A stretch of 64,000 nt of DNA from Halobacillus campisalis (GCF_030345335.1 NZ_JAPVRC010000006.1:124001-188000), one strand, 5' to 3'. Positions 46,005 through 54,807 are shown, counted from the stretch's first letter. The notes: generated by a model not told the origin, from the sequence alone. A program made the numbers and translations.

Positions 46005-46964
46005 ATGATTAATTTTATTAAGTGTCATGGATCAGGAAATGATTTTATTTTGATTGATGAAATTGCAAATAGCTACACATTCTCTGAAGAAGAGCGAAGA
46101 CAGCTTTCCGTATTGCTATGCGACAGAAAGAATGGGGTAGGCTCAGACGGAATCCTGTTTGTTATGAAAAGTGATGTTGCCGAAGCGAGAATGCGCATGT
46201 TCAATTCAGACGGTACCGAAGCTGAAATGTGTGGAAATGGTTTACGTTGTGTGGCACGTCATATTATCCAGAGCGATGGCCGGGCTTCTATTCATATAGA
46301 AACTGAGAAGGCGGTGCTTGCTGTGGAGCAAGTAGAACCTATATATAAAGGAATCGACACTTTCTCTGTAGACATAGAACCGGTCTCATTTGAGGTAGAA
46401 ACTTTACCAATGAATTACGAGAAGGCGGAGGCGATGGATGTAGAAATTCCCGGCCTTTCACACGATTTCACTTTCACAGCGTTAAGTGTGCCTAATCCGC
46501 ATATCGTCACGATTGTTGATGAGGTTGTTCAACAGGACCTCATCGATATTGGGGAGAAAGCTAACAACTCACCTTCTGTTTTTCCTAAAGGAGTCAATGT
46601 AAGTTTCGTTCAAATCCTTGGAAAAAATAAGATTTTTGTACAAACCTTTGAACGAGGAGTCGGCTTGACGAACGCTTGCGGCACAGCGATGTCAGCTTCT
46701 ACTCTAGTATCGACGATTCTTGGGCCTAACGATTTAGAAACACCGATAGTCGTTATAAACAAAGGTGGTCTTGTAAACTGTGTCGTTGAAAAAGCGGATA
46801 GACGTTACAAAATCCAATTAAGAGGGAATGCAACAAACGTGTACAGTGCGTCTATAGACGTGAACATCTCAACTAGTGAATGGAATTGGATTGAAACCGA
46901 AACGCATCACTCCGAAATCGACAAGTATGAGAAACTTAAAGAATACGCTTCATCTCAAATTTAA
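46005..46964 (+). CDS. dapF: Diaminopimelate epimerase DapF
   Basis: DapF converts LL- to meso-diaminopimelate for cell wall and lysine. The 319-residue protein has FIKCHGSGNDFILID, the first catalytic cysteine in AEMCGNGLRC and the second in LTNACGTAMSAS. It is about 35 residues longer than the B. subtilis enzyme, mostly through an extended C-terminal tail. AGAGGGAG precedes the ATG. It is followed 18 bases later by yjbQ. Confidence 0.93.
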   Translation: MINFIKCHGSGNDFILIDEIANSYTFSEEERRQLSVLLCDRKNGVGSDGILFVMKSDVAEARMRMFNSDGTEAEMCGNGLRCVARHIIQSDGRASIHIETEKAVLAVEQVEPIYKGIDTFSVDIEPVSFEVETLPMNYEKAEAMDVEIPGLSHDFTFTALSVPNPHIVTIVDEVVQQDLIDIGEKANNSPSVFPKGVNVSFVQILGKNKIFVQTFERGVGLTNACGTAMSASTLVSTILGPNDLETPIVVINKGGLVNCVVEKADRRYKIQLRGNATNVYSASIDVNISTSEWNWIETETHHSEIDKYEKLKEYASSQI

Positions 46965-46982
46965 TGAGAGAAAGGTGATATT

Positions 46983-47381
46983 GTGTTAAAAACTTTTCCG
47001 GTTAAAACAGACCACCATGACCAGATGATTGATATAACCAGCCAAATTTCTGATTGGGTGCGCGAGCAAGGTGTAAAGGAAGGGACGGTCATAGTATCTT
47101 CAGCGCATACAACCGCTGGAATTACAATTAATGAAAATGCCGACCCTGATGTAAAAACAGATATGTTGAGAAGATTCCGTGAAGTATACCCATGGGAGCA
47201 AGCGGAAGATAAGCATATGGAAGGCAATACGGCTGCTCATATGAAAACGAGTACGGTAGGGCATGCACAAACCATTATCATCACGGACGGAGAGCTTCTG
47301 CTCGGGACCTGGCAAGGAATTTATTTCTGTGAGTTTGATGGGCCTAGATCACGAAAAGTCCATGTGAAAATAACATCATGA
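46983..47381 (+). CDS. yjbQ: YjbQ/UPF0047 family protein (secondary thiamine-phosphate synthase type)
   Basis: The 132-residue protein has the UPF0047 motifs [23 protein letters not shown] in parts, [13 protein letters not shown] and [16 protein letters not shown]. coli YjbQ has weak thiamine phosphate synthase activity, but the natural role is unclear. GTG 46983 follows AAAGGTG. Probably cotranscribed with dapF. Confidence 0.88.
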   Translation: MLKTFPVKTDHHDQMIDITSQISDWVREQGVKEGTVIVSSAHTTAGITINENADPDVKTDMLRRFREVYPWEQAEDKHMEGNTAAHMKTSTVGHAQTIIITDGELLLGTWQGIYFCEFDGPRSRKVHVKITS

Positions 47382-47536
47382 ACGGGTTATGACGACAGGT
47401 TTTGATTACTTCTCGATTATTCATCTTTATAAAATGGTAAAAACTAATCAGGATTTTGAAAATAATAAAAATAAAGATTAACCTCTAATTAAATAGGGAA
47501 AAGATTTATACGAATACATAAAGGAAGGTGACATTA

Positions 47537-47776
47537 ATGGCATCAAGCAAAAGAGATTGGAAAGTAGTGTTTCTTCTCATAAGCGGCCGAGTTGTAACTC
47601 ATGACTTGGACTTAAGTGAAGAGATGACTGAGAGAGAAACGATGGAATTTATTTCGAAGCAGCTGGACAGAGGTGAGTGGTGGTTCTTAGAAGATGGAGT
47701 ATCTATTCATACGTCCAGTGTTGAAAGTTATTATTTGAGTGAGTACACACAACGTACGAAATTTTCAAAAGAATAA
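47537..47776 (+). CDS. Hypothetical protein (79 aa)
   Basis: I do not recognise the family. ATG 47537 follows GGAAGGTGA. The soluble product starts MASSKRDWKVVFLLISGRVV, continues with an acidic helix (EEMTERETMEFISKQLDRGEW) and a Trp-Trp-Phe strand, and may form a small alpha/beta domain. It ends at a strong shared terminator. Confidence 0.65.
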   Translation: MASSKRDWKVVFLLISGRVVTHDLDLSEEMTERETMEFISKQLDRGEWWFLEDGVSIHTSSVESYYLSEYTQRTKFSKE

Positions 47777-47818
47777 TAAAAGGCAGCTCTTAATTGAAAA
47801 GAGCTGCCTTTTATTATT
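47772..47818. terminator. Bidirectional terminator
   Basis: AATAATAAAAGGCAGCTCTT and its complement form a 20-bp stem with a 7-base loop and T-rich flanks on both strands, serving the hypothetical gene and the 3D-domain gene. Confidence 0.93.
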
Positions 47819-48291
47819 TAGGAAGATAAAACTTCCACTTCTATTTGCTGACGTCCATAATCCATTGCTTCACTATTTTCTTTCATGAACAAATCCACAC
47901 GGTTACCTTTAATTGCTCCGCCTGTATCTCCCGCAATGGCTTCACCATAGCCAGGAACATGGACTTTAGAACCTAAAGGAATGACGTCAGGGTCTACAGC
48001 AATGACTTTTTGATCAGGATTATCTCTCAAGTCTATTCCCGTTTTCGTAACGCCGCTGCAACCTTCACAAAAAGCTGTATAGGCAGTAGCCTCAACATTC
48101 ACAGTTTTTATAACTTCTTTTTCGTTTTCATCATTTATAAATCTCTGGTGTTTTTCTGATTTCTCAGAAAGGGCTGTTTCTTTCATTTCTGCTTTTTCAT
48201 CTGCTTGGATATAAGAAGGGTCAGGATTAAAGCCTAGTATTCCTAAAGTATAAAAGGACATAAAAGAAAACAATATAATGGCAAACTTCAT
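47818..48291 (-). CDS. Secreted 3D-domain protein
   Basis: The 157-residue protein has an N-terminal hydrophobic signal or anchor (residues 3-21), an acidic linker, and a C-terminal 3D domain with three conserved Asp: VEATAYTAFCEGCSG, IAVDPDVIPLGSKVHVPGYG, GDTGGAIKGNRVDLFM. 3D domains occur in peptidoglycan-active proteins such as YocH, YuiC and MltA, so a cell-wall lytic role is likely. AAAGGGG precedes the ATG. Confidence 0.88.
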   Translation of the reverse strand: MKFAIILFSFMSFYTLGILGFNPDPSYIQADEKAEMKETALSEKSEKHQRFINDENEKEVIKTVNVEATAYTAFCEGCSGVTKTGIDLRDNPDQKVIAVDPDVIPLGSKVHVPGYGEAIAGDTGGAIKGNRVDLFMKENSEAMDYGRQQIEVEVLSS

Positions 48292-48325
48292 GACTTTTTA
48301 CCCCTTTCTCTTTGACACTCATTGA

Positions 48326-48354
48326 ATTATATCAAGGGGATAGATTTATAACAA
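48326..48354 (-). promoter_or_regulatory. Promoter of the 3D-domain gene
   Basis: On the minus strand TTGTTA, a 17-base spacer and TATAAT, about 35 bases before the start codon. Confidence 0.65.
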
Positions 48355-48572
48355 ATACAAAAGCACTACAAAAACATTACGTTTTAATGACAAAGCTGTA
48401 TATCAAAAGTCACCTTGAAAAGGTAAGCGCTTTTTTGATTTTTTTGACTATTAAAGGCTATTCAAAGTAATTTTCCCCTTCACAAAATAGAATATGTGCG
48501 TTAATGTGGATGAAGAAAAAACTCTGCACTACTTTAATTGACTAAATCTTTTGAAAAGAGAGGGAAAATGTG

Positions 48573-49766
48573 ATGAAGAAAGTACCATTACTTGCAAGAA
48601 TTATTATTGCTATCATTCTAGGTATTGTTATTGGGTTAGTAGTGCCAGAAGGGGCGATTGAACTCTTTGCCACTTTTACAGGTCTATTCGATAATTTTCT
48701 AGGATTTGTCATTCCGCTCATTATCATAGGCTTCATCGCTCCAGGCATAGCTTCTATAGGAAAAGGCGCTGGGAAAATGCTTGGCCTTACCGCAGGGCTG
48801 GCTTACCTTTCTACTGTACTGGCAGGTGTGGCAGCTTATCTTGCTGCTTCCAACCTTTATCCTGCCATTTTAAACACCCAGGATTCGAATGAAATGTCTA
48901 ATCCAGAAGAATCATTAGTAGAAGCTTCCTTCACGGTCGAAATGACTCCTATGATCGATGTTATGGCTGCTTTAATATTCTCTTTTATCATAGGTGTCGG
49001 AATGACAGTAGTTAAAGGGAATACTCTTTATAAAACAATGGACGAATTCCGCTCAATCATATATAAAGTGATTGAGAAAATTATCATCCCATTATTACCT
49101 TTCCATATATTCGGGATTTTTGCTAACATGAGTTATGCTGGTCAGGTAGCGACCATTTTAAGTGTGTTTGCTAAAGTGTTCGTTATGATCATTATTCTGC
49201 ATCTTATTTATTTAGTCTCTGTATATGGGGTCGCAGGTGCTATGCATAGAGCGAATCCTTTCTATCTTCTTAAAAAAATGACGCCGGCATATTTTACAGC
49301 ATTAGGGACTCAGTCTTCTGCCGCTACTATTCCGGTAACGTTGAAGCATACGAAACAGATTGGTGTAAGAGAGAGAGTAGCAGACTTTGCCGTACCTTTA
49401 TTAGCCAATGTGCACTTAGCCGGCAGTACAATAACAATTACCAGCTGTGCAATGGCTGTCATGTATATGCAAGGACAAGCTACTAGTTTTATGGATGTGT
49501 TTCCATTTATTCTTATGCTAGGAGTTACAATGGTAGCTGCACCAGGAGTTCCAGGAGGAGCAGTAATGGCAGCTGTAGGATTACTGGAAAGTATGCTAGG
49601 TTTCAGTTCAGTAATGGTTTCCTTGATGATCGCTCTTTATTTAGCTCAGGACAGCTTTGGAACAGCAACAAATGTGACTGGGGACGGAGCGCTTACTACG
49701 ATTGCTAATCGTTTAGCTGGTAAAAAAGCGAATTTGGATACAGTCCAAAAAAAGAAGTTCGGATAA
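48573..49766 (+). CDS. Dicarboxylate/amino acid:cation symporter (DAACS)
   Basis: The 397-residue membrane protein belongs to the glutamate transporter fold. Re-entrant loop signatures are visible as LGTQSSAATIPVTLKH (HP1), the unwound helix 7 ANVHLAGSTITITSCAMAV, MVAAPGVPGGAVMAA (HP2) and DSFGTATNVTGDGALTTI (helix 8). HP2 has APGVPGG, a form found in the shorter SstT/YhcL-like proteins, so serine or threonine are as likely as dicarboxylates. ATG 48573 is used; GTG 48570 is adjacent. Confidence 0.88.
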   Translation: MKKVPLLARIIIAIILGIVIGLVVPEGAIELFATFTGLFDNFLGFVIPLIIIGFIAPGIASIGKGAGKMLGLTAGLAYLSTVLAGVAAYLAASNLYPAILNTQDSNEMSNPEESLVEASFTVEMTPMIDVMAALIFSFIIGVGMTVVKGNTLYKTMDEFRSIIYKVIEKIIIPLLPFHIFGIFANMSYAGQVATILSVFAKVFVMIIILHLIYLVSVYGVAGAMHRANPFYLLKKMTPAYFTALGTQSSAATIPVTLKHTKQIGVRERVADFAVPLLANVHLAGSTITITSCAMAVMYMQGQATSFMDVFPFILMLGVTMVAAPGVPGGAVMAAVGLLESMLGFSSVMVSLMIALYLAQDSFGTATNVTGDGALTTIANRLAGKKANLDTVQKKKFG

Positions 49767-49788
49767 ACTATATATTTTTCAGATGAAG

Positions 49789-49827
49789 TCGAGTATGAAA
49801 TCGCGATGATTTTATACTCGATTTTTA
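49789..49827 (+). terminator. Terminator of the symporter gene
   Basis: TCGAGTATGAAATC and GATTTTATACTCGA with a 5-base loop and T5. Confidence 0.88.
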
Positions 49828-49853
49828 TATTGATTGGTGTGCTTTTTCAGTAC

Positions 49854-49973
49854 TCACCCTCCATTTAATAAGTTTAATAGCTCGCCAATATCAATTCTTA
49901 GGAACAATGCTAAGTCATCCGGTAATAGAGCTTTCATTGAATAAACATTATATGTTAAAAAGCTCGGAGCCAT
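49854..49973 (-). CDS. Possible 39-aa small protein
   Basis: On the minus strand ATG 49973 lies 7 bases after CGGAG and opens 39 codons with an amphipathic acidic core (LLPDDLALFLRIDIGELL). The start sits inside the loop of a terminator-like hairpin. No family is recognised, so this is tentative. Confidence 0.3.
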   Translation of the reverse strand: MAPSFLTYNVYSMKALLPDDLALFLRIDIGELLNLLNGG

Positions 49974-49994
49974 AGATGGACTCCGAGCTTTTTT
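49957..49994. terminator. Orphan terminator-like hairpin
   Basis: AAAAGCTCGGAG and CTCCGAGCTTTT with an 11-base loop and flanking A and T tracts on both sides. No recognised gene ends here. Confidence 0.75.
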
Positions 49995-50097
49995 CCGTGT
50001 TGCCAGTGAAACTAGCATTCTGATCGTATGGTAATTCGTTTGTAATTTTAGATTATCCTAGATATCTGAGCTATTTAGATTAATTTTGTTTTTTTTA

Positions 50098-50187
50098 TTA
50101 TTTTGTTCCTTTTCGCTTTTTTCCACAGCAGCTCTTCCTTGTTCTTGATGAATCTTGGGCATCTTTTTTGTTTGGACGACCACTCAT
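50098..50187 (-). CDS. Possible small basic protein, maybe frameshifted
   Basis: On the minus strand AGAGGAGTG is followed 7 bases later by ATG 50187 (MSGRPNKKDAQ, 29 residues, Lys/Arg-rich, Cys-Cys). A +1 shift at the AAAAAA run would give a different tail (MPKIHQEQGRAAVEKSEKEQ, then Lys/Asn-rich, to 50058) that looks more protein-like. The SD supports translation; which frame is real is unclear. Confidence 0.35.
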   Translation of the reverse strand: MSGRPNKKDAQDSSRTRKSCCGKKRKGTK

Positions 50188-50310
50188 GATCAACACTCCT
50201 CTCAGGTGGTTTGATTATTTTATGCAGTAAGCTAAAAGGTGGTCGTGCGTTTACAACAGAATCAAAACGAAAAACTGAATTTTTAAGATCTTAATGCAAT
50301 AGAACCTTGA

Positions 50311-50472
50311 AAATACGAACTATTAAGGTTTTCGCGAGGTGTTGAGGAAACGGTTGATGTCGAAGTGGAAATAACTGTATATAAGTATGAGTTAGTTTAT
50401 GAAAGTGATCGATTGATAATTCTTTACCTTGATGGTCAAGAAGTAGATGAACCAAGGGAGACTTTATTTTGA
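50311..50472 (+). pseudogene. Gene fragment without start codon
   Basis: An open frame of 53 codons with protein-like composition (VEVEITVYKYELVYESDRLI, then LYLDGQEVDEPRETLF) ends TGA 50472 inside a terminator. No ATG, GTG or TTG lies in frame after the TGA at 50308. It is probably the 3' end of a lost gene. Confidence 0.4.
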
Positions 50473-50498
50473 AGAAATTCAAAATGAGGTCTTTTTTT
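50459..50498 (+). terminator. Intrinsic terminator after the fragment
   Basis: AGACTTTATTTTGA and TCAAAATGAGGTCT pair with a 6-base loop, followed by T7. Confidence 0.75.
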
Positions 50499-50616
50499 AA
50501 GTGTCAAAACTTACCCGCCTACATAAAATATACCTATAACTAAAAAAGTTGCACTAAGGAAAGTTTTGTACTAAACTAAATTTAGATAAACAGATATGGA
50601 GAAGGAGAGGTATTTT

Positions 50617-51423
50617 ATGGAAAACGTGCTGCTCGCTTTTGGTTTTACATTAATGGCCGGATTGGCTACAGGTATCGGAAGTATTCTAGCTTTCTTTACT
50701 TCAACCACAAATACAAGATTTCTGTCCCTTGCTTTAGGATTTTCGGCAGGAGTCATGATTTATGTATCCTTCGTGGAAATCTTCTTTAAAGCTCAAGAAT
50801 CACTAGTGAATGCGCTAGGAGATGTAACTGGGAACTGGGTGAATGTGGCCAGCTTCTTTGGAGGAATGCTAGTTATCGCACTCATTGATAAAGCAATTCC
50901 TAAGCAGGGTAATCCACATGAGGTTAAGAAAGTAGAGGATATGTCGAAGTCGCCTGAAGAGATTAAAAATAAGCAACTTCTAAAAATGGGAACATTTACT
51001 GCTCTGGCAATAGCTATTCATAACTTCCCTGAAGGTATTGCAACTTTCACTTCGACACTCCAGGATCCGTCACTTGGGTTTGCAATTGCTGTAGCCATTG
51101 CCATTCATAATATTCCAGAAGGTATCGCCGTCTCAGTCCCTGTATACTTCGCTACAGGAGACAAGAAAAAAGCATTTAAGTTATCGTTTTTATCAGGCCT
51201 TGCTGAACCAGTAGGCGCACTTGCAGCTTATTTGTTATTAATGCCGTTCCTTAATGATTTGATGTTTGGTATATTGTTTGCTGGTGTAGCTGGGATCATG
51301 GTCTTTATTTCTTTGGATGAATTGTTGCCAGCTTCCCGTAAGTATGGAGAGGCCCATCTCTCCATTTATGGTGTTGTGGCGGGAATGATGGTTATGTCAT
51401 TAAGTTTATTATTATTCATTTAG
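50617..51423 (+). CDS. zupT: Zinc transporter ZupT-like (ZIP family)
   Basis: The 268-residue protein has eight hydrophobic segments with a polar loop at about residues 95-125 ([17 protein letters not shown]). Helix 4 has [12 protein letters not shown] and helix 5 [18 protein letters not shown], both complete ZIP metal-site motifs as in E. coli ZupT. It should import zinc and perhaps iron, manganese or cobalt. ATG 50617 follows GGAGAGG. No Zur or Fur box is evident upstream. Confidence 0.9.
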   Translation: MENVLLAFGFTLMAGLATGIGSILAFFTSTTNTRFLSLALGFSAGVMIYVSFVEIFFKAQESLVNALGDVTGNWVNVASFFGGMLVIALIDKAIPKQGNPHEVKKVEDMSKSPEEIKNKQLLKMGTFTALAIAIHNFPEGIATFTSTLQDPSLGFAIAVAIAIHNIPEGIAVSVPVYFATGDKKKAFKLSFLSGLAEPVGALAAYLLLMPFLNDLMFGILFAGVAGIMVFISLDELLPASRKYGEAHLSIYGVVAGMMVMSLSLLLFI

Positions 51424-51439
51424 AATGGTACGGATGGAT

Positions 51440-51684
51440 GGTTGAAGACTCGATTCTAGATATTAGTGAGTGTTTCCTGGTGGTGGGGAACGGCTCGCTT
51501 TCCATGGGAGCGTAGAGAGTCTCCTGTGGGATAAACACGGTAAGTAAGAGCCCTGAAGGCGAAGCATGAGAAAGTTCAACGCATGCCTACTAAAGCCGTC
51601 ATTACTGCCATAGGAAAGTCTCGAAAAGGAGTACTCAAGAAAAAAGAGCTTATATTAAGATCAACACGGAAATTTAACAGGTTC
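51440..51684. repeat. MITE-like repeat, locus F
   Basis: It contains GGGGAACGGCTCGCTTTCC and GAGTCTCCTGTGGGATAA, halves of the GC-rich palindromic unit of locus D, and ends AGCTTATATTAAGATCAAC with ACGGAAATTTAACAGG, the family right end. The left end is diverged. It fills the space between zupT and the YgjP-like gene. Confidence 0.65.
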
Positions 51685-51692
51685 ACTCATTA

Positions 51693-51724
51693 AAAAAGTG
51701 TAGAGCTTCAGCTCTACACTTTTT
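51693..51724. terminator. Bidirectional terminator
   Basis: AAAAAGTGTAGAGCT and its complement form a 15-bp stem with a 2-base loop next to the YgjP-like stop. Confidence 0.88.
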
Positions 51725-52304
51725 AGTAGGTTTTTTCTTGTTTTAAATCTTCAATGACTTTTGAGATCTCCTGCTTGGAACGTTTGACCAAGCGCCAATT
51801 TAAGTAGATGGCTGAATCTGTTTTTACGCCCAAGCGGTACTGATCGTTTTCCATCAGTGCGCCTTGATAAAGCTGAGGAAATTTTTCTTCAGCTTTTTTT
51901 TGTAACCAATTTTCCATTAGCTGGGTGAAAGTTTGTTCTTGTTTATTTTTTGAAAGAGAATGAGGACATGTAAATTTAAATTTACCTTTATGAAAAGTGA
52001 AACCAGGATCTTTACTAGTCGTTTCTTCTATGTTCAATTTGTATTTTCTGCCTAAGTATGCGATTTTAGCATTCTCTTTTAGTTCATTCTCTGTATAAAG
52101 ATCGAGGTGGAGCTTTTTCCACTTCTCATCAAGCCAATTCTTCTTTTTTCTCAGGAAGGCTTTGACATCTTCTTCTGATTTATCAGTATGAGCTGTAACA
52201 CTTACGCCATTGAGATCGTCCAAATATATCTTTACAAATGATACATCATCTTTCTTGTAATAAGCAAAATTGATTGTATCTTCTTCAATTTTTAAAACGG
52301 GCAT
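51723..52304 (-). CDS. YgjP-like protein lacking the HExxH metal site
   Basis: The 193-residue protein follows the YgjP/DUF45 (M48-like) pattern: an N-terminal beta region, FLRKKKNWLDEKW, YLGRKYKL, and near the end YRLGVKTDSAIYLNWRLVKRS. In active family members the segment after LNWRL leads into HELxH. Here the chain reads SKQEISKVIEDLKQEKTY and stops, so both metal-binding histidines are absent. It is thus a truncated or non-catalytic member. ATG 52304 follows GAGAGGGGA. Confidence 0.7.
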   Translation of the reverse strand: MPVLKIEEDTINFAYYKKDDVSFVKIYLDDLNGVSVTAHTDKSEEDVKAFLRKKKNWLDEKWKKLHLDLYTENELKENAKIAYLGRKYKLNIEETTSKDPGFTFHKGKFKFTCPHSLSKNKQEQTFTQLMENWLQKKAEEKFPQLYQGALMENDQYRLGVKTDSAIYLNWRLVKRSKQEISKVIEDLKQEKTY

Positions 52305-52360
52305 GAGAATCCCCTCTCTCTTTTCGTTAGTTTCAATTGTAATAAAAGGGGAGATCAGCG

Positions 52361-52490
52361 TCAAAACTTAAAACCAGGAACTTGATACCTTGTACAAGGA
52401 TGTGCCTCAGTGATTAATACGATAAACATTACTACTATGATGGTGAAGATGCCGTCCAGGGTAATCATATCCAAATCCAAAATTGCTCAC
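52361..52490 (-). pseudogene. Possible YjcZ-like small sporulation protein, frameshifted
   Basis: On the minus strand GTG 52490 reads VSNFGFGYDYPG; the next frame continues GIFTIIVVMFIVLIT. Removing one base in CCTGGACGGCA joins them into a glycine/tyrosine-rich head plus one hydrophobic helix, the pattern of YjcZ-like proteins. The tail (EAHPCTRYQVPGF) is unusual and the SD is weak, so this is tentative. Confidence 0.35.
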
Positions 52491-52645
52491 ATAGCCCGAC
52501 TTTATTTTTCCCAATAGCTAATCTATAAATTTAAAAATGAAAAGACAATCTTTAAAAGTGGATTATCTTTACAAAACGGATTTACATAAGAGCGAAAAAG
52601 GGTAAGAGATGATAGAACAGAAGATTTACCGAACGGAGGGTTAAG

Positions 52646-53500
52646 ATGCAGCCTACGGTTCTGGTTACTGGGGCAACGAGCGGTTTTGGATATCATACAG
52701 CGGTAAAATGTGCGGAAAGAGGAATGAAAGTAATCGCTACGATACGTAATCCTGAGAAATTGGATGTTTTCAAGCAATCTCAGCTTACTGATGAGGTTCT
52801 TGAAAATATCACGGTATGGAAATTAGATGTAACCGATGAATCCTCTTTACAGCATTTTAGCAATCTTGTTGGAAAAATGGAGCGCATAGACGTATTGGTC
52901 AACAATGCAGGGTTTGCTTTAGGCGGCTTTCTAGAACAGGTTCCAATTGAAGATTACAGGCGTCAATTCGAAACAAATGTATTTGGAGTCATTCGAGTCA
53001 CTAAAGCCGTACTTCCTAAAATGAGAAGTCAAGGATACGGTAAAATATTGAATGTCAGTAGTATTAGTGGTCTGATCGGCTTTCCCGGTCTCTCAGCTTA
53101 TGTGAGTTCAAAGCATGCGCTTGAAGGGTTGTCTGAGAGCCTGCGCTTTGAATTGAAACCTTTTGGCATAGATGTGGCGCTTATAGAACCAGGTTCTTAC
53201 GAAACGAATATCTGGTCATCAGGTTTAGAACTGCCCCCGGCGGTTTATCATCCTGATTCTCCTTATTATCAGTATACTAAAGGGTTATGGAAAGCGTTGA
53301 ATCGTGAAACACATGAAGATCCCCGTAAGGTAGCCCTTCTCTTAAGACAGTTGGCTGAGAAAAACACCTTGAAAAAACTTCGCTATCCTATCGGTCCGGG
53401 TGTTCGAATGAACATTCTGTTAAAAAGGTGTTTGCCATGGTCTTTTCTTGAAAAGACTGTGCTCAATAAAATACTCTATAAAAAGGAGAGGGATAAATGA
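52646..53500 (+). CDS. Short-chain dehydrogenase/reductase
   Basis: The 284-residue SDR has TGATSGFG, NNAGFALGG, NVSSISGLIGFPG with the catalytic serine, and YVSSKHALEG with the Tyr-Lys pair. The extended C-terminal part (residues 190-284) with LPWSFLEKTVL resembles SDRs acting on lipids or retinol-like substrates. CGGAGGG precedes the ATG. The stop overlaps the start of the esterase gene, so the two are one unit. Confidence 0.87.
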   Translation: MQPTVLVTGATSGFGYHTAVKCAERGMKVIATIRNPEKLDVFKQSQLTDEVLENITVWKLDVTDESSLQHFSNLVGKMERIDVLVNNAGFALGGFLEQVPIEDYRRQFETNVFGVIRVTKAVLPKMRSQGYGKILNVSSISGLIGFPGLSAYVSSKHALEGLSESLRFELKPFGIDVALIEPGSYETNIWSSGLELPPAVYHPDSPYYQYTKGLWKALNRETHEDPRKVALLLRQLAEKNTLKKLRYPIGPGVRMNILLKRCLPWSFLEKTVLNKILYKKERDK

Positions 53501-54246
53501 CAGTACATCAAGTTCAAAAAGGGGCAGAGGAAATTTTTCACGAAGGAAACGAAATAGGTATATTAGTTTGTCATGGATTTACAGGAACAACCCAAAGTAT
53601 GAAACCATTAGTAGAAGCATATGCAAAAGAAGGGTACAGCATTGCTGCTCCTCGTTTGAAAGGACACGGGACGTCTCCTGAAGAAATGGAAGAAACCACT
53701 TACCGTGATTGGATACAGTCGGTCGAGAGTGCTTTTCAGTGGCTGGAAAAGAGGTGTTCTAAAGTATTTGCTGTAGGCTTATCGATGGGTGGGACTCTGG
53801 CTCTAAGTATGGCTGCTCGTTATGATAAAATTGCAGGGGTTGTTCCCATTAACGCAGCAATCGACATACCAGCTATGGAAAACATAGTAGAACAGACAGA
53901 TGATCGATTTATTGCTGCCATTGGTTCGGATATAAAAAAAGAAGGAATTGAAGAGCTCGCTTATCAAAGAACGCCTGTCCGTTCGATTCAAAACTTGCTG
54001 ACTTTGATGAAGGAAGTGCACGATCAATTAGCGAAAATTCACTGCCCGATTTTTATATTTGTATCCGAAGAAGATCACGTTGTCCCTCCTGAGAATTCAG
54101 AGATGGTATTTGAAACGGTCTTATCAGAACATAAGGAGCTGATTCACTTAGATAACAGCTACCATGTGGCTACACTGGATAACGATCAGGACATTATCAT
54201 TGAAAGAAGCCTGGAATTTTTCGTGATGTATTCTAACGCAAAATAA
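53497..54246 (+). CDS. est: Carboxylesterase (Est30/YvaK type)
   Basis: The 249-residue alpha/beta hydrolase has the oxyanion HGFTGTTQSMKPL, nucleophile serine in GLSMGGTLAL, the acid in SEEDHVVPPENSE and the histidine in NSYHVATLDND, matching the monoglyceride-lipase-like carboxylesterase Est30 of Geobacillus and YvaK. It overlaps the SDR by four bases. AAAGGAGAGG precedes the ATG. Confidence 0.88.
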   Translation: MTVHQVQKGAEEIFHEGNEIGILVCHGFTGTTQSMKPLVEAYAKEGYSIAAPRLKGHGTSPEEMEETTYRDWIQSVESAFQWLEKRCSKVFAVGLSMGGTLALSMAARYDKIAGVVPINAAIDIPAMENIVEQTDDRFIAAIGSDIKKEGIEELAYQRTPVRSIQNLLTLMKEVHDQLAKIHCPIFIFVSEEDHVVPPENSEMVFETVLSEHKELIHLDNSYHVATLDNDQDIIIERSLEFFVMYSNAK

Positions 54247-54345
54247 TTACGAGGTGATTACGTATTTCAGCTCTTTTGTGAATTCTTGGATGCCATGGCT
54301 CATTCTCACCATTTCAAGTATAATAGAAGTAAGGAGGGGGTAGAA

Positions 54346-54771
54346 ATGAATAAAATTCTGCTTGTACCTTTTGATGCTTCACCTAGTTCAGAGCGTGCAT
54401 TGAGATATGCGGTGGATACAGCTAAGGAAGATGGAAGTAAACTGATCATTCTGAATGTCCAATTCGATTATAATACGAGAAATGTAAGACGCTTTGCAAC
54501 GCAAGATCAAATCAAGTCTTACTTGGATGACGCCGCACGAGAGTCTTTTGATAGGGCAGAAGAGTTTTTGAAAGACAGTGATGTAGATTATACACTGCGA
54601 AAAAGAATGGGGATCCCTGATCAGGTGATTCTTGAAGAAGCAAGTGATTCAGACGCCGATATTATTGTAATGGGCACAAGAGGAGTTGGGCGCGTGAAAG
54701 GGGCCATTCTCGGAAGTGTCAGTTACGGTGTGCTGCAGTCAACCACAATCCCCGTTACGATCGTACCTTAG
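54346..54771 (+). CDS. Universal stress protein UspA family
   Basis: The 141-residue single-domain Usp has VPFDASPSSERALRYAVD at the start and the ATP-binding GTRGVGRVKGAILGSVSYGVL near the end (G-x2-G-x9-G-S pattern). ATG 54346 follows AAGGAGGGGG; the frame upstream to 54286 is not similar to the family. The role in stress survival is general to the family. Confidence 0.88.
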   Translation: MNKILLVPFDASPSSERALRYAVDTAKEDGSKLIILNVQFDYNTRNVRRFATQDQIKSYLDDAARESFDRAEEFLKDSDVDYTLRKRMGIPDQVILEEASDSDADIIVMGTRGVGRVKGAILGSVSYGVLQSTTIPVTIVP

Positions 54772-54778
54772 CTAACAT

Positions 54779-54807
54779 TTGTCACAGTTATTCTCATCGT
54801 ATATAAT
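54779..54807 (+). promoter_or_regulatory. Promoter of thiT
   Basis: TTGTCA, a 17-base spacer and TATAAT, ending 33 bases before the TPP aptamer. Confidence 0.75.

Noticed and set aside
48404-48445. Terminator-like hairpin (ATCAAAAG...CTTTTTTGAT) upstream of the symporter
   Set aside because: No plus-strand gene ends nearby and the stem is irregular; could be chance in AT-rich DNA.
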